From the NCBI GenBank assembly GCA_013146195.2, contig CM028378.1:40748828-40812827 (forward strand): 64,000 nt of DNA, read 5' to 3'. This stretch comes from Codonopsis lanceolata (Eukaryota; Streptophyta; Magnoliopsida; Asterales; Campanulaceae). The notes below the pieces were generated by a model that did no database searches, was not told the DNA's origin, and was given only the letters and a program-made list of their open reading frames with translations. The position numbers and the translations under genes are program-made. Numbering within the stretch: position 1 is the first letter of the stretch; each line of letters starts with the position of its first letter. Shown piece by piece: positions 1 to 10,849 of the stretch.

Positions 1-435
1 CGGGTAAAACATGCGGTGTTGGCGGCTTACGCCCATAAATACTTTCGCGGAAGTTTAGCTTACGCGGCATTGTTCTTCTTTGCTTCAATTAGCGTTCGTT
101 CTTCCGTTCGGCTACCGTTTTGTTGAGAATCACCGTGGCGGAGAAGTTGTGACCGATCCGTGGTCATCAGATGCTTTTCTACACCATTGTTCTTGAATTG
201 ATCTTTGTTATGATCTTATGTCACTAATGTCTTCAAGCTTTTGAGTTTGAAGTCTTCTAAAGAGAGTAGTGACAAGGTCATACGTTTCATCTTTAGATGT
301 CATTGTTTCAATCCAAGTGAATCTAGAGTAGTCGTCAACTACCACAAGTGTATACTTGTCTCCAGAAATACTGGCTGTTGTGATAGGTCCAAAGAGATCC
401 ATATGCAGAAATTGAAGAGGTCTGTTTGTTGACAA
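1..435 (-). pseudogene. pol: copia integrase core, frameshifted
   Basis: The catalytic integrase domain would join the cDNA copy to host DNA. From 435 downward the frame shows the fold start FLHMDLFGPI and VVVDDYSRFTW, which carries the first catalytic Asp and the typical copia YSR/W segment. After IRS at about 211 the frame breaks. The adjacent frame then continues with SDHNKDQFKNNGVEKH and later QQNGSRTEERTLIEA, the equivalent of the PQQNGVVERKNRT block holding the catalytic Glu. A second shift occurs at about 45-50, and the gene continues beyond the window edge. It lies downstream of the GAG-pre-integrase segment at 474-821, as expected for copia. It is not functional as written, because at least two frameshifts interrupt the catalytic core. 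Confidence 0.85.
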
Positions 436-473
436 AACATAATTTCTTTTGAAGGAAGACTTGGAAAGTTTTC

Positions 474-1000
474 CTAGTTGGCAAACTTTACAACTTCGTC
501 ATGGTCGGCGGAACAGTAGGTAGACCTTTGACAAGCCCGTTTTTGGAGAGCTTGGAGAGGTGCTTTAAGTTGAGGTGAGCGAGGCAGCTTGTGCCATAGC
601 CAACTGTTTTCATGAACATTGTTAGCTACTAGGCAGAGGCTTGAGAATCTCCCTAGAAGATTTAAGTCCACGACATAGACGTTTCCTTGTCTATTGCCGG
701 TCAGTATTGTAGAGCATGATTCACTATCTTTGATGAGGCACTGGTTTAAGTTGAATTGGCATAGTAGTCCTTTGTCGCAAAATTGAGATATGCTCAGAAG
801 ATTGTGCTTTAAGCCACTCACTAGAGAAACTTTGTTGATGGAGAGACTTCCTCTAGTGATTGAGCCATATCCAATTGTTTTTCCTTTTGCATTGTCTCCG
901 AAAATAACGATGGGTCCTTTAGCTTGCCAGTTATATCGTAAGAAGACTTCCAGTCATGTCATGTGTCTTGGCGACCCACGTCGGTACCGATATCTTTGTT
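474..1000 (-). pseudogene. pol: copia protease C-terminus and GAG-pre-integrase domain
   Basis: One minus-strand frame reads VIFGDNAKGKTIGYGSI followed by SGLKHNLLSISQFCDKG. The first part is the C-terminal half of the copia aspartic protease (the FGD.. KG.. G.G block). The second is the conserved linker at the start of the GAG-pre-integrase domain. The latter continues to about 474 with SWLWHKLPRS, a degenerate version of the WH.R.GH zinc-binding start of integrase. The protease active site should lie near 990-1010, where RHMT is readable but the DSG triad is not in frame. The last part is frameshifted relative to the first. This piece bridges gag (1082 upward) and integrase (435 downward). 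Confidence 0.8.
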
Positions 1001-1081
1001 TTCGATTATAAAGCCATGAAGCATTCACGAAAAAGAATTAAAGTAAACAGGTACCCTTTATTTTCTTTCGGGTCCTAAGGA

Positions 1082-3287
1082 TTAGCAACCTTTTGGAACC
1101 CATACATGCTTGACCTTGAGAGAACTAGGTCTCTCAGATCTTGGAGTGAACCTTAGCAGGCATTCTGGGGCCAGATGGCCTAGACAATTGCAAGAATGAC
1201 ATAAATGGAAAGTCCACAGAGAACTGTTAGTGACTTTAACTGAAGAGTGATTATGATCATTCCTTTTCTTGACATCCATTCTTGGTTCAGCTTGCTTGTT
1301 GACGGTAGACTTAATTTGTTTCTTTTGAATCTTCCTAGGTAGGTTACCAACAAACTTAGCTTTAGCTTTTCTGTTGATTACCTTTTCAGGAGGATTTGGT
1401 AGAATACCTTTAAGTTTACCTTCAACAGGTAAAGGAGCCTTGCCTGTTTCATAGACAAACTTGATAGTTACCGGTAGAGGTTTAGTAGGTCTACCGCCAA
1501 CAGACTTTGTCTTAGCATAGTTGTTGTCGGCAGACTTCACTTTCTCTACCGTTACCTTTTCAGGTTTCTCATTTGAGTCAGTCATCTTGGCTTTTCCTTT
1601 CTGAACTTTGGGGTAAACGTAAGGGACACTTGAATAGCCAAGGCCTTGTTTCCCTATATTTCCGAATGTCTGTTTATCATTAGCAGTCTCGGAGGATTCA
1701 CCTTTCTCTATGACTGAAGAGATTGTCGGAAGAGGCACATCTAAATATCCTATGCCAGTTTTATCATTACTAGATTTTTGGCTTGAAAGGATTTCTTCGA
1801 ATGCATCCTTGGAGCTGTTCCAGGAGTCAATTGTCTTTTGCAAGGCAATTTTCTCTAGATCAAGTCCTTTGATGTGCTCAGATAGACAATCAATTTTGTC
1901 ACAAAGGAATTTGTTTTCTTCCTTCAGTTTGATACTATCTTGTTGACAACTATTGAGGGTTTGAATCTCAGCTGCCATCAGAGATTTCTCAGCTGTAAGT
2001 TTCTCACAGTTCTTGGCTAGTTTAACATAGCCTACTCTAAAGGAATTAAATTCTTCAAGCATATCTTGATTATCCTTGAGAAGTTCTTCCTTACTGAAGT
2101 TGTCACTGTTGGTTTCACTTTTATCCAAGGGACTAGGTGAAACTTCGACTTCATTTTCAGAGTCATAGGTAGGACCTGAATCATGAGCTATTAAGCATAT
2201 GCTAACTTGCTCACAATCCTCTTCCTCCTCTTGAATCGGTCTCAAATCATGTAGCAACTTTGTTTGTCTTCTATGTCTTCGGCCACTAACATACCCTTTT
2301 GTTTTTGAAATTTTCTAAAGAGGTTTTCGGTATGCTTCAAATTTTGGCTTAGGACATTTTGAGGCAAAATGACCGGGTTTCCTGGTTATAACACACAAGC
2401 TCTTCCTTAGATGAGCTTTCACCATTCTTCCTAAAAGGTTGTTGGTGTGTGTTCTTCCTTCCATATTTTGCGAATTTTTGAAAAGCGTTTACAAACATGA
2501 CAAATTGTTCATCGATAAAAATCATTTTCACGGGAAGAATTGGAAGGTTTGTTTTCAAGATGATTTCTTCTTGGACCATGGTAGCAAGGACATAGTTACG
2601 AGCTGTTTGTCTTGCTCTAGAGCTTGATTAACTTCAAGTTCATAAACCTTTAAACTTGCGTAGAGACTACGAAGAGTCATCTCGTTTAAGTTCTTGGATT
2701 CTTTCATAGTCGTGGTCTTAACATGCCATAAGCTACCTAGAGAGCCTAGAAACCTCATGTTCATTTCCTTTTTGTCATACGTTTTACCTAGAGAAAAGCA
2801 GCTATTTATTACCTCACTGAAGCGATCGTATGCTTGTCTCAAGGTTTCCTTAGGATCCTTTTTGAAAGAGTCAAGCTAGCTGGATGTATGTATATTTTAC
2901 ATTTATCTCTTGTGTCTTGGTCTCCTTCAAGTATTCCACAAGAGCTTCCCATATCTCTTTTGCGGTTGAACATTGAATCACTTCTTTGGTATGTGCTTGT
3001 GTCTAGAGGGGTGATTATGTTGATTGCTTTGATGTCAAGTTCTACGACTTTCTATCATCCTCGTCCATTCAGATTCTTCTTTAGGTATACAGGATTCCAG
3101 CAATGGAGGCTAGAAGATTTGGCTTCATTGGTACGTGTTGACCTGCAGTAATGCATTTCCATAATCTGTTGTCAATAGAGTTCATAAATCTCATTACTTT
3201 ATCCTTCCATACATCAAAATGTCCTTCGTCCAATATTGGGACGTGGTTAGCATTAGATGTAGGCAACATGTAGTGTGTTTGTGCCAT
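1082..3287 (-). pseudogene. gag: copia gag, broken into four frames
   Basis: Gag forms the virus-like particle that packages element RNA. The N-terminus starts at 3287 (MAQTHYMLPTSNANHVPILD), about 55 bases inside the primer binding site, and contains FDVWKDKVMRFM, the start of the copia gag fold. The UBN2/RVT-gag-like helical part is read in pieces at 2842-2555 and 2579-2349. The last segment, 2257-1082 (391 codons), begins acidic, then has a heptad-rich coiled coil (KLTAEKSLMAAEIQTLN onward, about residues 60-150), a basic Lys-rich stretch (residues 220-330) and one zinc knuckle of CCHC type at residues 354-367 (CHSCNCLGHLAPEC). Missing residues and frame changes near 2300, 2560 and 2900-3080 make it a pseudogene. 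The basic region and knuckle fit RNA binding. Confidence 0.85.
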
Positions 3288-3342
3288 TATATCGTATCTC
3301 TCAAGAGTTTAATCTTGGAAAAACTTGTTTTCAAAGAGTAAT

Positions 3343-3354
3343 GCTCTGATACCA
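3343..3354 (-). other. copia primer binding site (initiator tRNA-Met type)
   Basis: On the minus strand this reads TGGTATCAGAGC, the 12-base complement of the 3' end of plant initiator methionine tRNA, used by most copia elements to prime minus-strand cDNA synthesis. It sits two bases inside the LTR that begins at 3357 and 56 bases before the gag start at 3287. This fixes the orientation of the element. Confidence 0.92.
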
Positions 3355-3356
3355 AT

Positions 3357-4624
3357 TGTGGGTCCCAATGGGCACAATAATAAGCTAGAAAGGGGGGGGG
3401 GGGTTGAATAGCTTATTAAACACTTAAAACTTTTGAGTAAATTCTTTGAAGGGTACTTGCAATCTATAGAAAATATAGAAGTAGCGGAAGACCTTCAAGG
3501 TAGTTGTTCAGTCTGCAGATAATGACTACCGGTAGACCTTTTACAGGATACTTAAGTTCTGCGGTAAACGGATAAAGATAAGGATAAGTATTAAACAGTT
3601 CAATTGGAAGACAAACAGTAAAGAAATAACACAAGTATTTTGAGATGGTTCACACTATAAGGAGTGCTACGTCCACCACCAAGGCAGTCAACCTTGGATT
3701 TAAATAGTGCACTATATTTTCCACTAGTTCTATTACAAGAGTATTCCTAATGGATCGTGTACAAAATATTGACTTGTGTTTGGGGTCTATGGAATTAAAT
3801 ATCTGTAAATACAAGATATTTAATTAGATGCAATATAGTTAATGAATGTAAACAACAAGAAGATAAAACAATAGGTGTTGATGGCGGCTTCTTGTTGTTG
3901 GCGAGGACTTCTAGATCTGTTTAGGATCTCTTGATTGCTTGGTAAGACTTCAAGTTATGGAGATTGAGCAATCCTTTAAGTGTTCGATTGATTTTTATGC
4001 GGGTCTTGGATTCAGGTCTTTAATGGCGGCATTTATAGCGACTGCACTCAAAGATCCGTTGGCGAAGGCGAATACTTCAACGACTCTTTTCAAGAATGCA
4101 TTAAATGCATAAATTTGTCGATCGAGGATTTTCGTCTTCACGAGATATCTAGAGCAGGGAATGATTTACGAGATCTTCAAAAGTGGGCGATTTTAGGTGT
4201 CGGATCGAGAGTTGTTGCGAGCGGTAGGAGGCGATCGCTTTCTTTCCTTTGTTCGGGGCGAAAAGTCTTCTGCTTTTCGGAAAAGTTACTTTCGGCGGCT
4301 TGATATGTCGAGAGAATGTCTTGGATTAATTCAAACGATTAGATTAGATTGAATTAATCCAATGAGTCATGAGTCGATATTTGAGCGAGGACACGTCATA
4401 AGAGACAGTGGACACAAGGTCTGCCGTTCTTAAGCTTTGAGCGGGTCTTCAGGTGAAGGCTGTGAAGAGGTCTTCCATTGAACTTTGTACGTAAAGTCCT
4501 ATAAAAACTATACTTGGCAAAGTTCTATACCGCAGTTGCCACGCTAATCGATCGACCCGATTAGCCAGAAGTATAAAACAAATGTAAAATGCGAGCAGAT
4601 ATAAATCTAACAAAATAATCAACA
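3357..4624 (-). repeat. 5' LTR of the left copia element
   Basis: On the plus strand it starts TGTGGGTCCC at 3357, next to the primer binding site, and ends ATCAACA at 4624, giving the TG...CA ends expected of an LTR of 1268 bases. The first 922 bases of its sense sequence match 63079-64000 almost end to end, with scattered differences, confirming a dispersed repeat. It holds a run of 12 G (3392-3403) enclosed by a 9-base inverted repeat (3378-3386 and 3410-3418). A small open frame at 4115-4303 has no family features and is treated as chance. Confidence 0.9.
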
Positions 4625-4625
4625 G

Positions 4626-5018
4626 ATGGAATCTGATATAGCAGAAGTTGACTGGATCAAAGGGCGATACGAAAAATTGGCCCTAATTGATGAACGACGC
4701 CTGTTAGCCTTGGATCATACTCGGGCCTATCAAAGGCGCATCTCCCGAGCTTTCAATAAAAAGTCAAAGGCGCGATATCCAAGTTGGAGACCTCGTGCCG
4801 AGAAAAACCCCACAGTTACGTTGATACTAGGGGAAAATGGAAGTCTCCCTGGATGGAACCATATATCGTTAAGGAGATCTGATCAGGAGGTGCCGTGCTT
4901 CTTACGAACCAGGATGGGGAAGATCTTGTCCAGCCCTTCAACCTCGACAAACTTAAAAGGTACTATGCCTGAGTCATTCCATCTAGTAAATGCTTCCCTC
5001 TCCAGCCCGCTAGGCTGA
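4626..5018 (+). pseudogene. pol: Tat integrase C-terminus (end of pol)
   Basis: The frame starts MESDIAEVDWIKGRYEKLAL and continues RLLALDHTRAYQRRISRAFN, the conserved C-terminal arm of Tat integrases that follows the DDE core. It matches the minus-strand copy at 46922-47240 in D. After about residue 55 the frame slips, so the GPYI.KEI..G...L chromatin/DNA-binding-like tail is not readable in one frame here. The N-terminal integrase, RNase H, RT and gag of this copy were separated from it by the copia insertion ending at 4624. The first base after the copia LTR falls inside a codon that matches D without loss. Confidence 0.85.
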
Positions 5019-5148
5019 AAACCCGAAAGGGCGGCCTAGGCAAAAGTTAGGGCCTAAAAAAAACAACAATAGAAAAAAAAACAATAAAAAGGAGAAATAA
5101 GGGCTCGCTAGTTTGAAAACCCGAAAGGGCAGCCTAGGCAAAAGTTAG
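5009..5148 (+). repeat. two 42-base direct repeats in the pol / antisense-gene spacer
   Basis: Units at 5009-5050 and 5107-5148 share GAAAACCCGAAAGGGC, then GCCTAGGCAAAAGTTAG, with a period of 98 bases. Each unit can form a short CCC-GAAA-GGG stem with a GNRA-type loop. The same pair recurs in D (46755-46876) and B (33990-34130 and again 34695-34840). It lies where the pol transcript and the antisense gene transcripts converge, so a role in 3' end formation is possible but unproven. The remaining spacer to 5392 is A-rich and shows nothing else. Confidence 0.75.
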
Positions 5149-5392
5149 AGCACAACAAAAAACAAAAAAAAATATTAATAAGGAGATAAAAAGGAGAGGG
5201 AAGGCATTATTTGAAGTCCTCAGCATACTACCTCCAAGTCCTCAGTGCATTAGAAGCTCAACTGACAGAAGAGAAAAACCACGACAGGAAGCTCACATTA
5301 AAACACTAAAATATAATTTTACAAGTCCTAAGGTGCAACTTAGGAATATTTACTAAGACATCTATATTATACATTGATTGCATTGTACATAT

Positions 5393-7170
5393 CTATATAT
5401 CTTGCTGCCCCTTTGTTGCCCGAAACAATTCCTTTTCTTGCGACTTTAGCCCAGGCGGTCTATCAATGTCTGGCGTCCACCGAGAGCCTATATACTCATA
5501 CTGCGGCGCGAAGAAGCCCTAGACTCACCAGCATGTGAGCCACCAGAGGTGTCTCCCTCTTCATCGTCAGCATCCCCGTTCTCCTGGACAGCCGTATTGC
5601 TCAGACCATCTCCATCACCTTTGAAACAAGTACCCCATACGAGTGGGGGAGGAGGAGCAGCTATCTCTTACTCCCATGGATTGTTCTGCCTGCTTGCCAT
5701 GCTCAGCCGTGGAGGTTCATTACCGCCAACTCTCAAAGTCGTGCCCCAACTAGTCTGGGAAGGAGGAGCAGCTACTTCTTGTTCCCATGGGTTATGCTGC
5801 CGACTGACATTGCTCAATCTGCGGGGTGCATTGCTGGGACCCGCAGAATTCGGTCCAGGGGCCGTTCGAGTATCAAGGCCGTGTACTCGCCTGAATTCTG
5901 CCTCTATAGCCTGAGGAACAACTAACCCTGAGCTATCAATGTCCTCGCCTACCTTCATCAGGCGAGCATCCACTCCGATAGTAATATGGCGACCCAGCAA
6001 GTGTCTTAGTCCGCGCCTGATAGTGCGAGACGGCCCCTCAGCAGCTACCATGCTCCATGCCAAATACCCGAGGGACAGAAGCATATAGTTAGAATATGGA
6101 TAGGCTGCCTCCAGCCTCTCAGAATCTCTGAGCCACATGCCCTGAATAGCAAGACCCAAGCCCTCATCCGTAAGCTCCATTCCCATGTATATAGGACGAG
6201 TGGTGTCCGGGATCATTTACTCTCTCCCAAACTGCCGCAAGATCCGGTCCGGTTGGTAAAAAGAGGTCCGATGAAGACCTAACATGACTACTTGACTATA
6301 CTCATCAGAATGTCGAAGAAAAAGCCGGATCTCCCAATGGCGAATGACCCAGATTATGTCCATCGAGCCCGGACGATAAAAGTGATCAGCCCAATCAATT
6401 TCAGAATAATTGGTCTGAGGAAAATGCCCCCGCATGCCATAAAGTGAGGGGTCATAAGGTGCTCCATGCGGCACGGGAGCCTGAACCCAGAGGAAATGAT
6501 CTTCTAGCCACATATGAACCAGAATGGGGCTACCGGTAGGGAACAGTTCATCACCAGTAGCAAAAGCAGTCAGGCCCGCAAAGGTCTCCGCCAAAATCAC
6601 CGGGACAATATTCAGTCGGCGATCTCGAGCCTGTAATGCCAGGTCAACGACCCGCGCATCGACAAATCCGGGTAGACCCACCACCAAGTACCTCCCTACC
6701 AAACAGAGAAAAAGCGCTGTCAACCTACGCCGCAGATAGTCCACGTCATCCTCCCTGTATTCTGTGAAGGCTCCAGGAAGGACCATTAAATTAAAAGTTT
6801 CCCCATTAAAGAAACATGGAGTAGCATTGCGGGTAGAGTTAAAAAGCTCCGGATAGCCATATATGGACGCCTTCTGTAGGCGGGCACCGCGATCTGACGA
6901 GAAGGTGCCACCCCCAGCATCGCACAGAACTCCTCAAAAGTAGGACACATCTCATTCATGCCGAAGTTAAATAAATGGTCCTGAGGAGACCAAAACCTGG
7001 CGGCTCCCCTCAACATTTCCCAATTAATTTATGACATTCCGCCGGGCGAAGGCACTGAACCCAAAAGATGATCAAACTAGTCCCTCTCGTCAGATCGCAG
7101 GGAGAGAATCCAAAAATCCAGGGCATTCTCGTAAACTTCAATTTCCAAAGCCGTAGGAATACGTGTGGCC
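5393..7170 (-). pseudogene. DUF7745-like extra gene of copy A, antisense to pol
   Basis: Reading from the ATG at 7170 (MATRIPTALEIE) the product matches the DUF7745/plant-mobile-domain superfamily. FNFGMNEMCPTFEEFCAMLG is the family entry motif (about residue 55-75). FVDARVVDLALQARDRRLNI and IVPVILAETFAGL correspond to the middle block, and PDRILRQFGRE to the conserved LRQ-F/Y-G-x-x-Q block. The C-terminal part is Pro/Asn-rich and repeats RLSN/M.SRQ.NPWE twice. No zinc finger, signal peptide or membrane span is seen, and its function is unknown. Lesions: a frameshift near 7140, a short deletion near 6845, an in-frame TAA near 6216 (CAA in B) and another TAA after NPWE near 5668 (CAA in B). 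The stop at 5393-5395 aligns with that of copy D. TATA box at 7299-7306. Confidence 0.75.
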
Positions 7171-7856
7171 ATATATAAAAAGAGATGCGAAGGATTTTAT
7201 GTGACTAAAGAGTGCAGCGGTAGGACAGAAAGGAGCTGGTGAGTTGTAAAAGGAAGGGATGAAATGAATTGGTATGAAATCAGGCTGGTCTCCGTCTGAA
7301 TTTATACTGCGAAAAATTCGGTGCACATGCATGAATAGTAAGTGAGCAGTGGTGCGGGAAGAGCCATGGCGCCACCATGACCCTCCCTTGGCGTCGCGCC
7401 ATACCCCCCATATGGTCGCGCCAAGTGCTTTCTACTATGCTGAGAATTCTGCCTGGTATCCTCGTTTAATTGTCCGACAGTCCACCGTTCCTACGTCTGA
7501 TCGCGAGAAAGAAGGAAAGGCTATGAAAGGTGGCTACGAACACGGGTTCAATAGCCACAGGGCACCGAAAGAATAAGGGAAGTGGCTATTTCTCCATTCT
7601 AATATCACCAGAAAAGTCCACTCCGATCCAAAGGTGTATTCTCATAAAATCTCTTTCTTAAAGTACAGCGTGCCATTACCCTTTAGATGTCTGGTATAGC
7701 TTTATTTTCTGTGTGAATTTAGTTTTGCATGTGTAATATATTGCATCATATACATTTATATTGCATTATATCATAATGTCTGTACAGGTTGTTTTAAAGA
7801 AAAAAAATATGTCAAAAAAAAAAAAGAAAGACACTAATATTCGCAGGAATCCGAAG
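7171..7856 (-). promoter_or_regulatory. spacer and probable promoter of the DUF7745-like gene (copy A)
   Basis: No gene is visible in these 686 bases. On the minus strand a TATAAATT box lies at 7299-7306, about 130 bases before the ATG at 7170. Copy B has the same box at the same distance (31868-31875 to 32000). Conservation of a TATA box and of a separate leader supports independent transcription rather than read-through from the PMD gene. No other motif was recognised. Confidence 0.5.
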
Positions 7857-8148
7857 CTAATGTGCTCGGGACGACTGACACCTATTAAGGCCACCACCCA
7901 TGACCCAGGGACCCGTTGTGCCACCAGCTCTGTATCCCCGACCTCTGCCCGTGGCTCGACCGACATCATCATCGTCATCATCATCACCTCGACGTCTTGG
8001 GCCGTGTCGCTCCCCGCAAGAGAACTCATCAGCAAGTTTCTGATAAAGCTTGCTGATACTGAAAAAGCCCCGCAGCAGCTTCTTATAGGTAGACACGTTC
8101 ACCTATATAAAAAAAAAGAGAATAAAAAAAATGTGTTAGTCTTTAAAA

Positions 8149-8157
<9 letters not shown>

Positions 8158-8213
<56 letters not shown>
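8158..8213. repeat. (TA)n microsatellite inside PMD intron 3
   Basis: About 28 TA units between the exon 3 and exon 4 splice sites of the PMD gene. A shorter (TA)n run sits at the same place in copy B (30991-31021), so the repeat was present in the ancestral intron. Apparent open frames across it are artefacts of the dinucleotide. Confidence 0.95.
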
Positions 8214-8215
<2 letters not shown>

Positions 8216-9743
8216 AAAAAATAAGAGAGATAAAGAAAGAGAGACAATAAAGGTGAATGTGTCTACCGAACGAGCCTGCTCCGGGACACGACGCTCCTCG
8301 GGAATCTCGACATCAGGAAGAACCTGCTCTACCGTGTTACCTCCCCACTGATACTGAAAGGTAGAGAAGATATCATCAGGCTCTGTAAACATTAGGTTCC
8401 CGTCAAGAGATGAAGTAAACGACCTGGCTTTGGCATCGAGAATGCCGCTGGGCACAACAGAGCAGGAAAAGGGGGATGCAACACTAATCTCAGGAAATCC
8501 TCATACGCCATCATTGGATAATATGTTGTTGGCATGAGGTATTTCGCCAGTCTTGATACTGTTTAGGCGGTCGATCGGGCTCTATCACCCAGAAAGGAGG
8601 CCGATGAGGCACCAGAGCTACTAAAACGGACTGATGCTGACGGTTCACCCGCTCGCCCATGTATAAGGAATCCACCATAATGGAAACCATCAGTATCCGG
8701 CAACGGCTGAGTCCCAAAGCAACTGCATAATGCCCCTCCAGACCCTCCCAAGGAAGGAAGTGCACTGTACTAGGACTCGAGCTAACAATCCGTTCCAGCA
8801 CTCTTTCCCTATCCTTGCAACCCTCGTCCTGGGTCGGATAAACCCTGTTATCATCAACGTACTGGGACAAGTATGGAGGCTGGTGAACTCGCCGAATGAG
8901 AGGACCCGGCGAAAAATGAAAAAATGAGAAGGCCCAGACCTGCAAAAAAAAAAAGGAGATAAAAAATATATGTTATCAATAAAAAAAAAGAGCAAAAGAA
9001 AAATATGTGCTGGAAAAAAAATAAAAATAAAAAAAGGAGTATGCATAAAAAAAAAAAAGAGAGAAACAACAAAAGCAGGAAAGGGCATATACCTCCCACG
9101 CCGGGGCAAAACCATTTAGAGTCGGCGAGTCATTCCGGCAGGCCCTATCCATGGAAGCATACAATTCGGCCAAACCCGCCTGTCCCCAATCATAAGAAGG
9201 GATCCGCTCAAAATCTGCTAAGCAAGCCAGGACGGAAACCCTCAGGGTGGTAGAAGAGTTGGCAAAGAGCGATGTGCCAAGAAAGAAAAATAGAAACGCT
9301 CTAGCCACTCGAGTCACGGCAGCTATATCATTGGCCGGCACCCGCCAGGCATTCTTCCGTACGCTACCAATAAAAATCTCATCCGTCGATTTGAATTCCG
9401 GCTCAAAGCCCAGGAGGTCCACTACCTCCTCCCTACGCCGACGGAGAGTAAAGTCAGGAGTCAGGGTCTCCCCTATGCTGGTAGGAATGCCCGTGATCAC
9501 CGCAAAGTCACACGGGGTCATGGTCGCCTCCCCCCAACTGAAATGGAAGGTATGGGTGGTGTCCCACCAGAAGTCCCTAAGCACATCAAAAATAGGCAGA
9601 TAGCTCGTGAAGTGGCTGAAAGAATGCATGAAGACACTAAAACCGGAGCCCTCCACCAAAAGTTGCGCTACCTCGGGAAACATGTCAAAAATCTCAGTAA
9701 CATTGGCGCATGATGCCCGCGCCCTCTGGAATTCCCTGCGAAT

Positions 9744-10849
9744 CTAAAAAAAAAGAAGGAAAAAGGTAAGTCCCCTATCCTTATTTTTCCTTGTACAGTC
9801 TTTTAATAAATAAGTATGAATAGATAATAAACATGTTGCATGCATTGTACTTCATAAAAATGCAGCATGCTAAAAAATATATAATAAAAAAAATCAAAAA
9901 ATATTTTTTTTGTAAACACTTACCATTTTTTATATACATGTACATAAATTCACATGTAAATAAACATTTAATTTCATTAAACATAATTCTTTTATGTGAA
10001 AAACAAAAGGTATATAAATAATAAAAAATGTATATGTTGTAAATATATGTCACATTCTTTTACATTCTTTCGATAAATAATAAAAAATATATTAAAGAAT
10101 GTATTTCAAAAATAAACAAAAAAATAAAAATAAAAAAAGGGATTATATGCAAGTTGTTTTACATTTAAATAGTTATTTTCGCATCCTAGGCATCACAGGA
10201 ATGCATGTTAGACTTGCATTTATCATGTACATAACAAAATAGGAAAATGTTCATACATCATCCCATAATTATTTTGTATTGCATTTGCATCAAATAAAGT
10301 AGTTCATGCATCCATTATGTGTATTTTATTGTCCAATAAGCTGCATCGAGAGTGCACTAAAAAGAAAATAAAATGCCGCCAATCATGAAAATAAATATGT
10401 TTATGGCATTTACTATGTCCTGCAACATTAGCATCCATGAAAAATGAATCTAAGGGCATGAAATATATCTGCTTTGTCCCATTTTTATCGAAAAAATGCC
10501 GAAAGTGCGTTTCGAAAAATTTAAATTGTATTCCGAAAAGTCCGTCTCGTGATTCTATTGCATGTAAAAATATGTTTTAGTGTAAAACATGCATCATATA
10601 GCCTCATTTGCATTTTATAATATAAATCATGCATAGTAGGGTCAAATAGTGACCACTAGTTCAATCATGCATCGCAAAAATAAATCATATAAATTTCATG
10701 CATCATTACTTAATTACATCATTTAGGCATAAATAGGACATGCATAAACATCATTAATAAACACAGGAATGCTCCAAAAGTTCCAAACAGTGTAGAATTT
10801 AGCAGATCTAAAGTATAGCCAGGAAAATCTCTAAAAGAAAGAAACTTAC
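9744..10849 (-). other. intron 1 of the copy A PMD gene
   Basis: On the minus strand it starts GTAAGT right after the Ala codon ending exon 1 and ends in a pyrimidine run and TAG before the ATT codon of exon 2. It is 1106 bases, very AT-rich, with no coding content that survives comparison with copy B (28298-29416, 1119 bases). Apparent ORFs at 9781-10053 and 10719-10910 are AT-rich chance frames. Confidence 0.75.

Larger units (their letters stand above)
1..4624 (-). mobile_element. Ty1/copia LTR retrotransposon, 5' part
   Basis: Read on the minus strand, the order is LTR (3357-4624), primer binding site (3343-3354), gag (3287-1082), protease end and GAG-pre-integrase (about 1000-474) and integrase (435-1). 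Reverse transcriptase, RNase H and the second LTR would lie left of the window. The order gag-PR-INT before RT is diagnostic of Ty1/copia. A long coiled-coil gag C-terminus and an LTR of about 1.27 kb recall the SIRE/Tork side of the copia tree, but that lineage call is a guess. The LTR ends at CA (4623-4624), directly next to Tat integrase sequence, so this copy inserted into element A. All frames are broken. A second copy of this family starts at 63079 in the opposite orientation. Confidence 0.9.

Noticed and set aside
4115..4303. Small frame in the copia LTR (and 63307-63741 frames)
   Set aside because: Not kept as the same protein between the two LTR copies; no family features.
8158..8213. 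(TA)n as a CRISPR-like or regulatory repeat
   Set aside because: Plain dinucleotide microsatellite in an intron, of varying length between copies.
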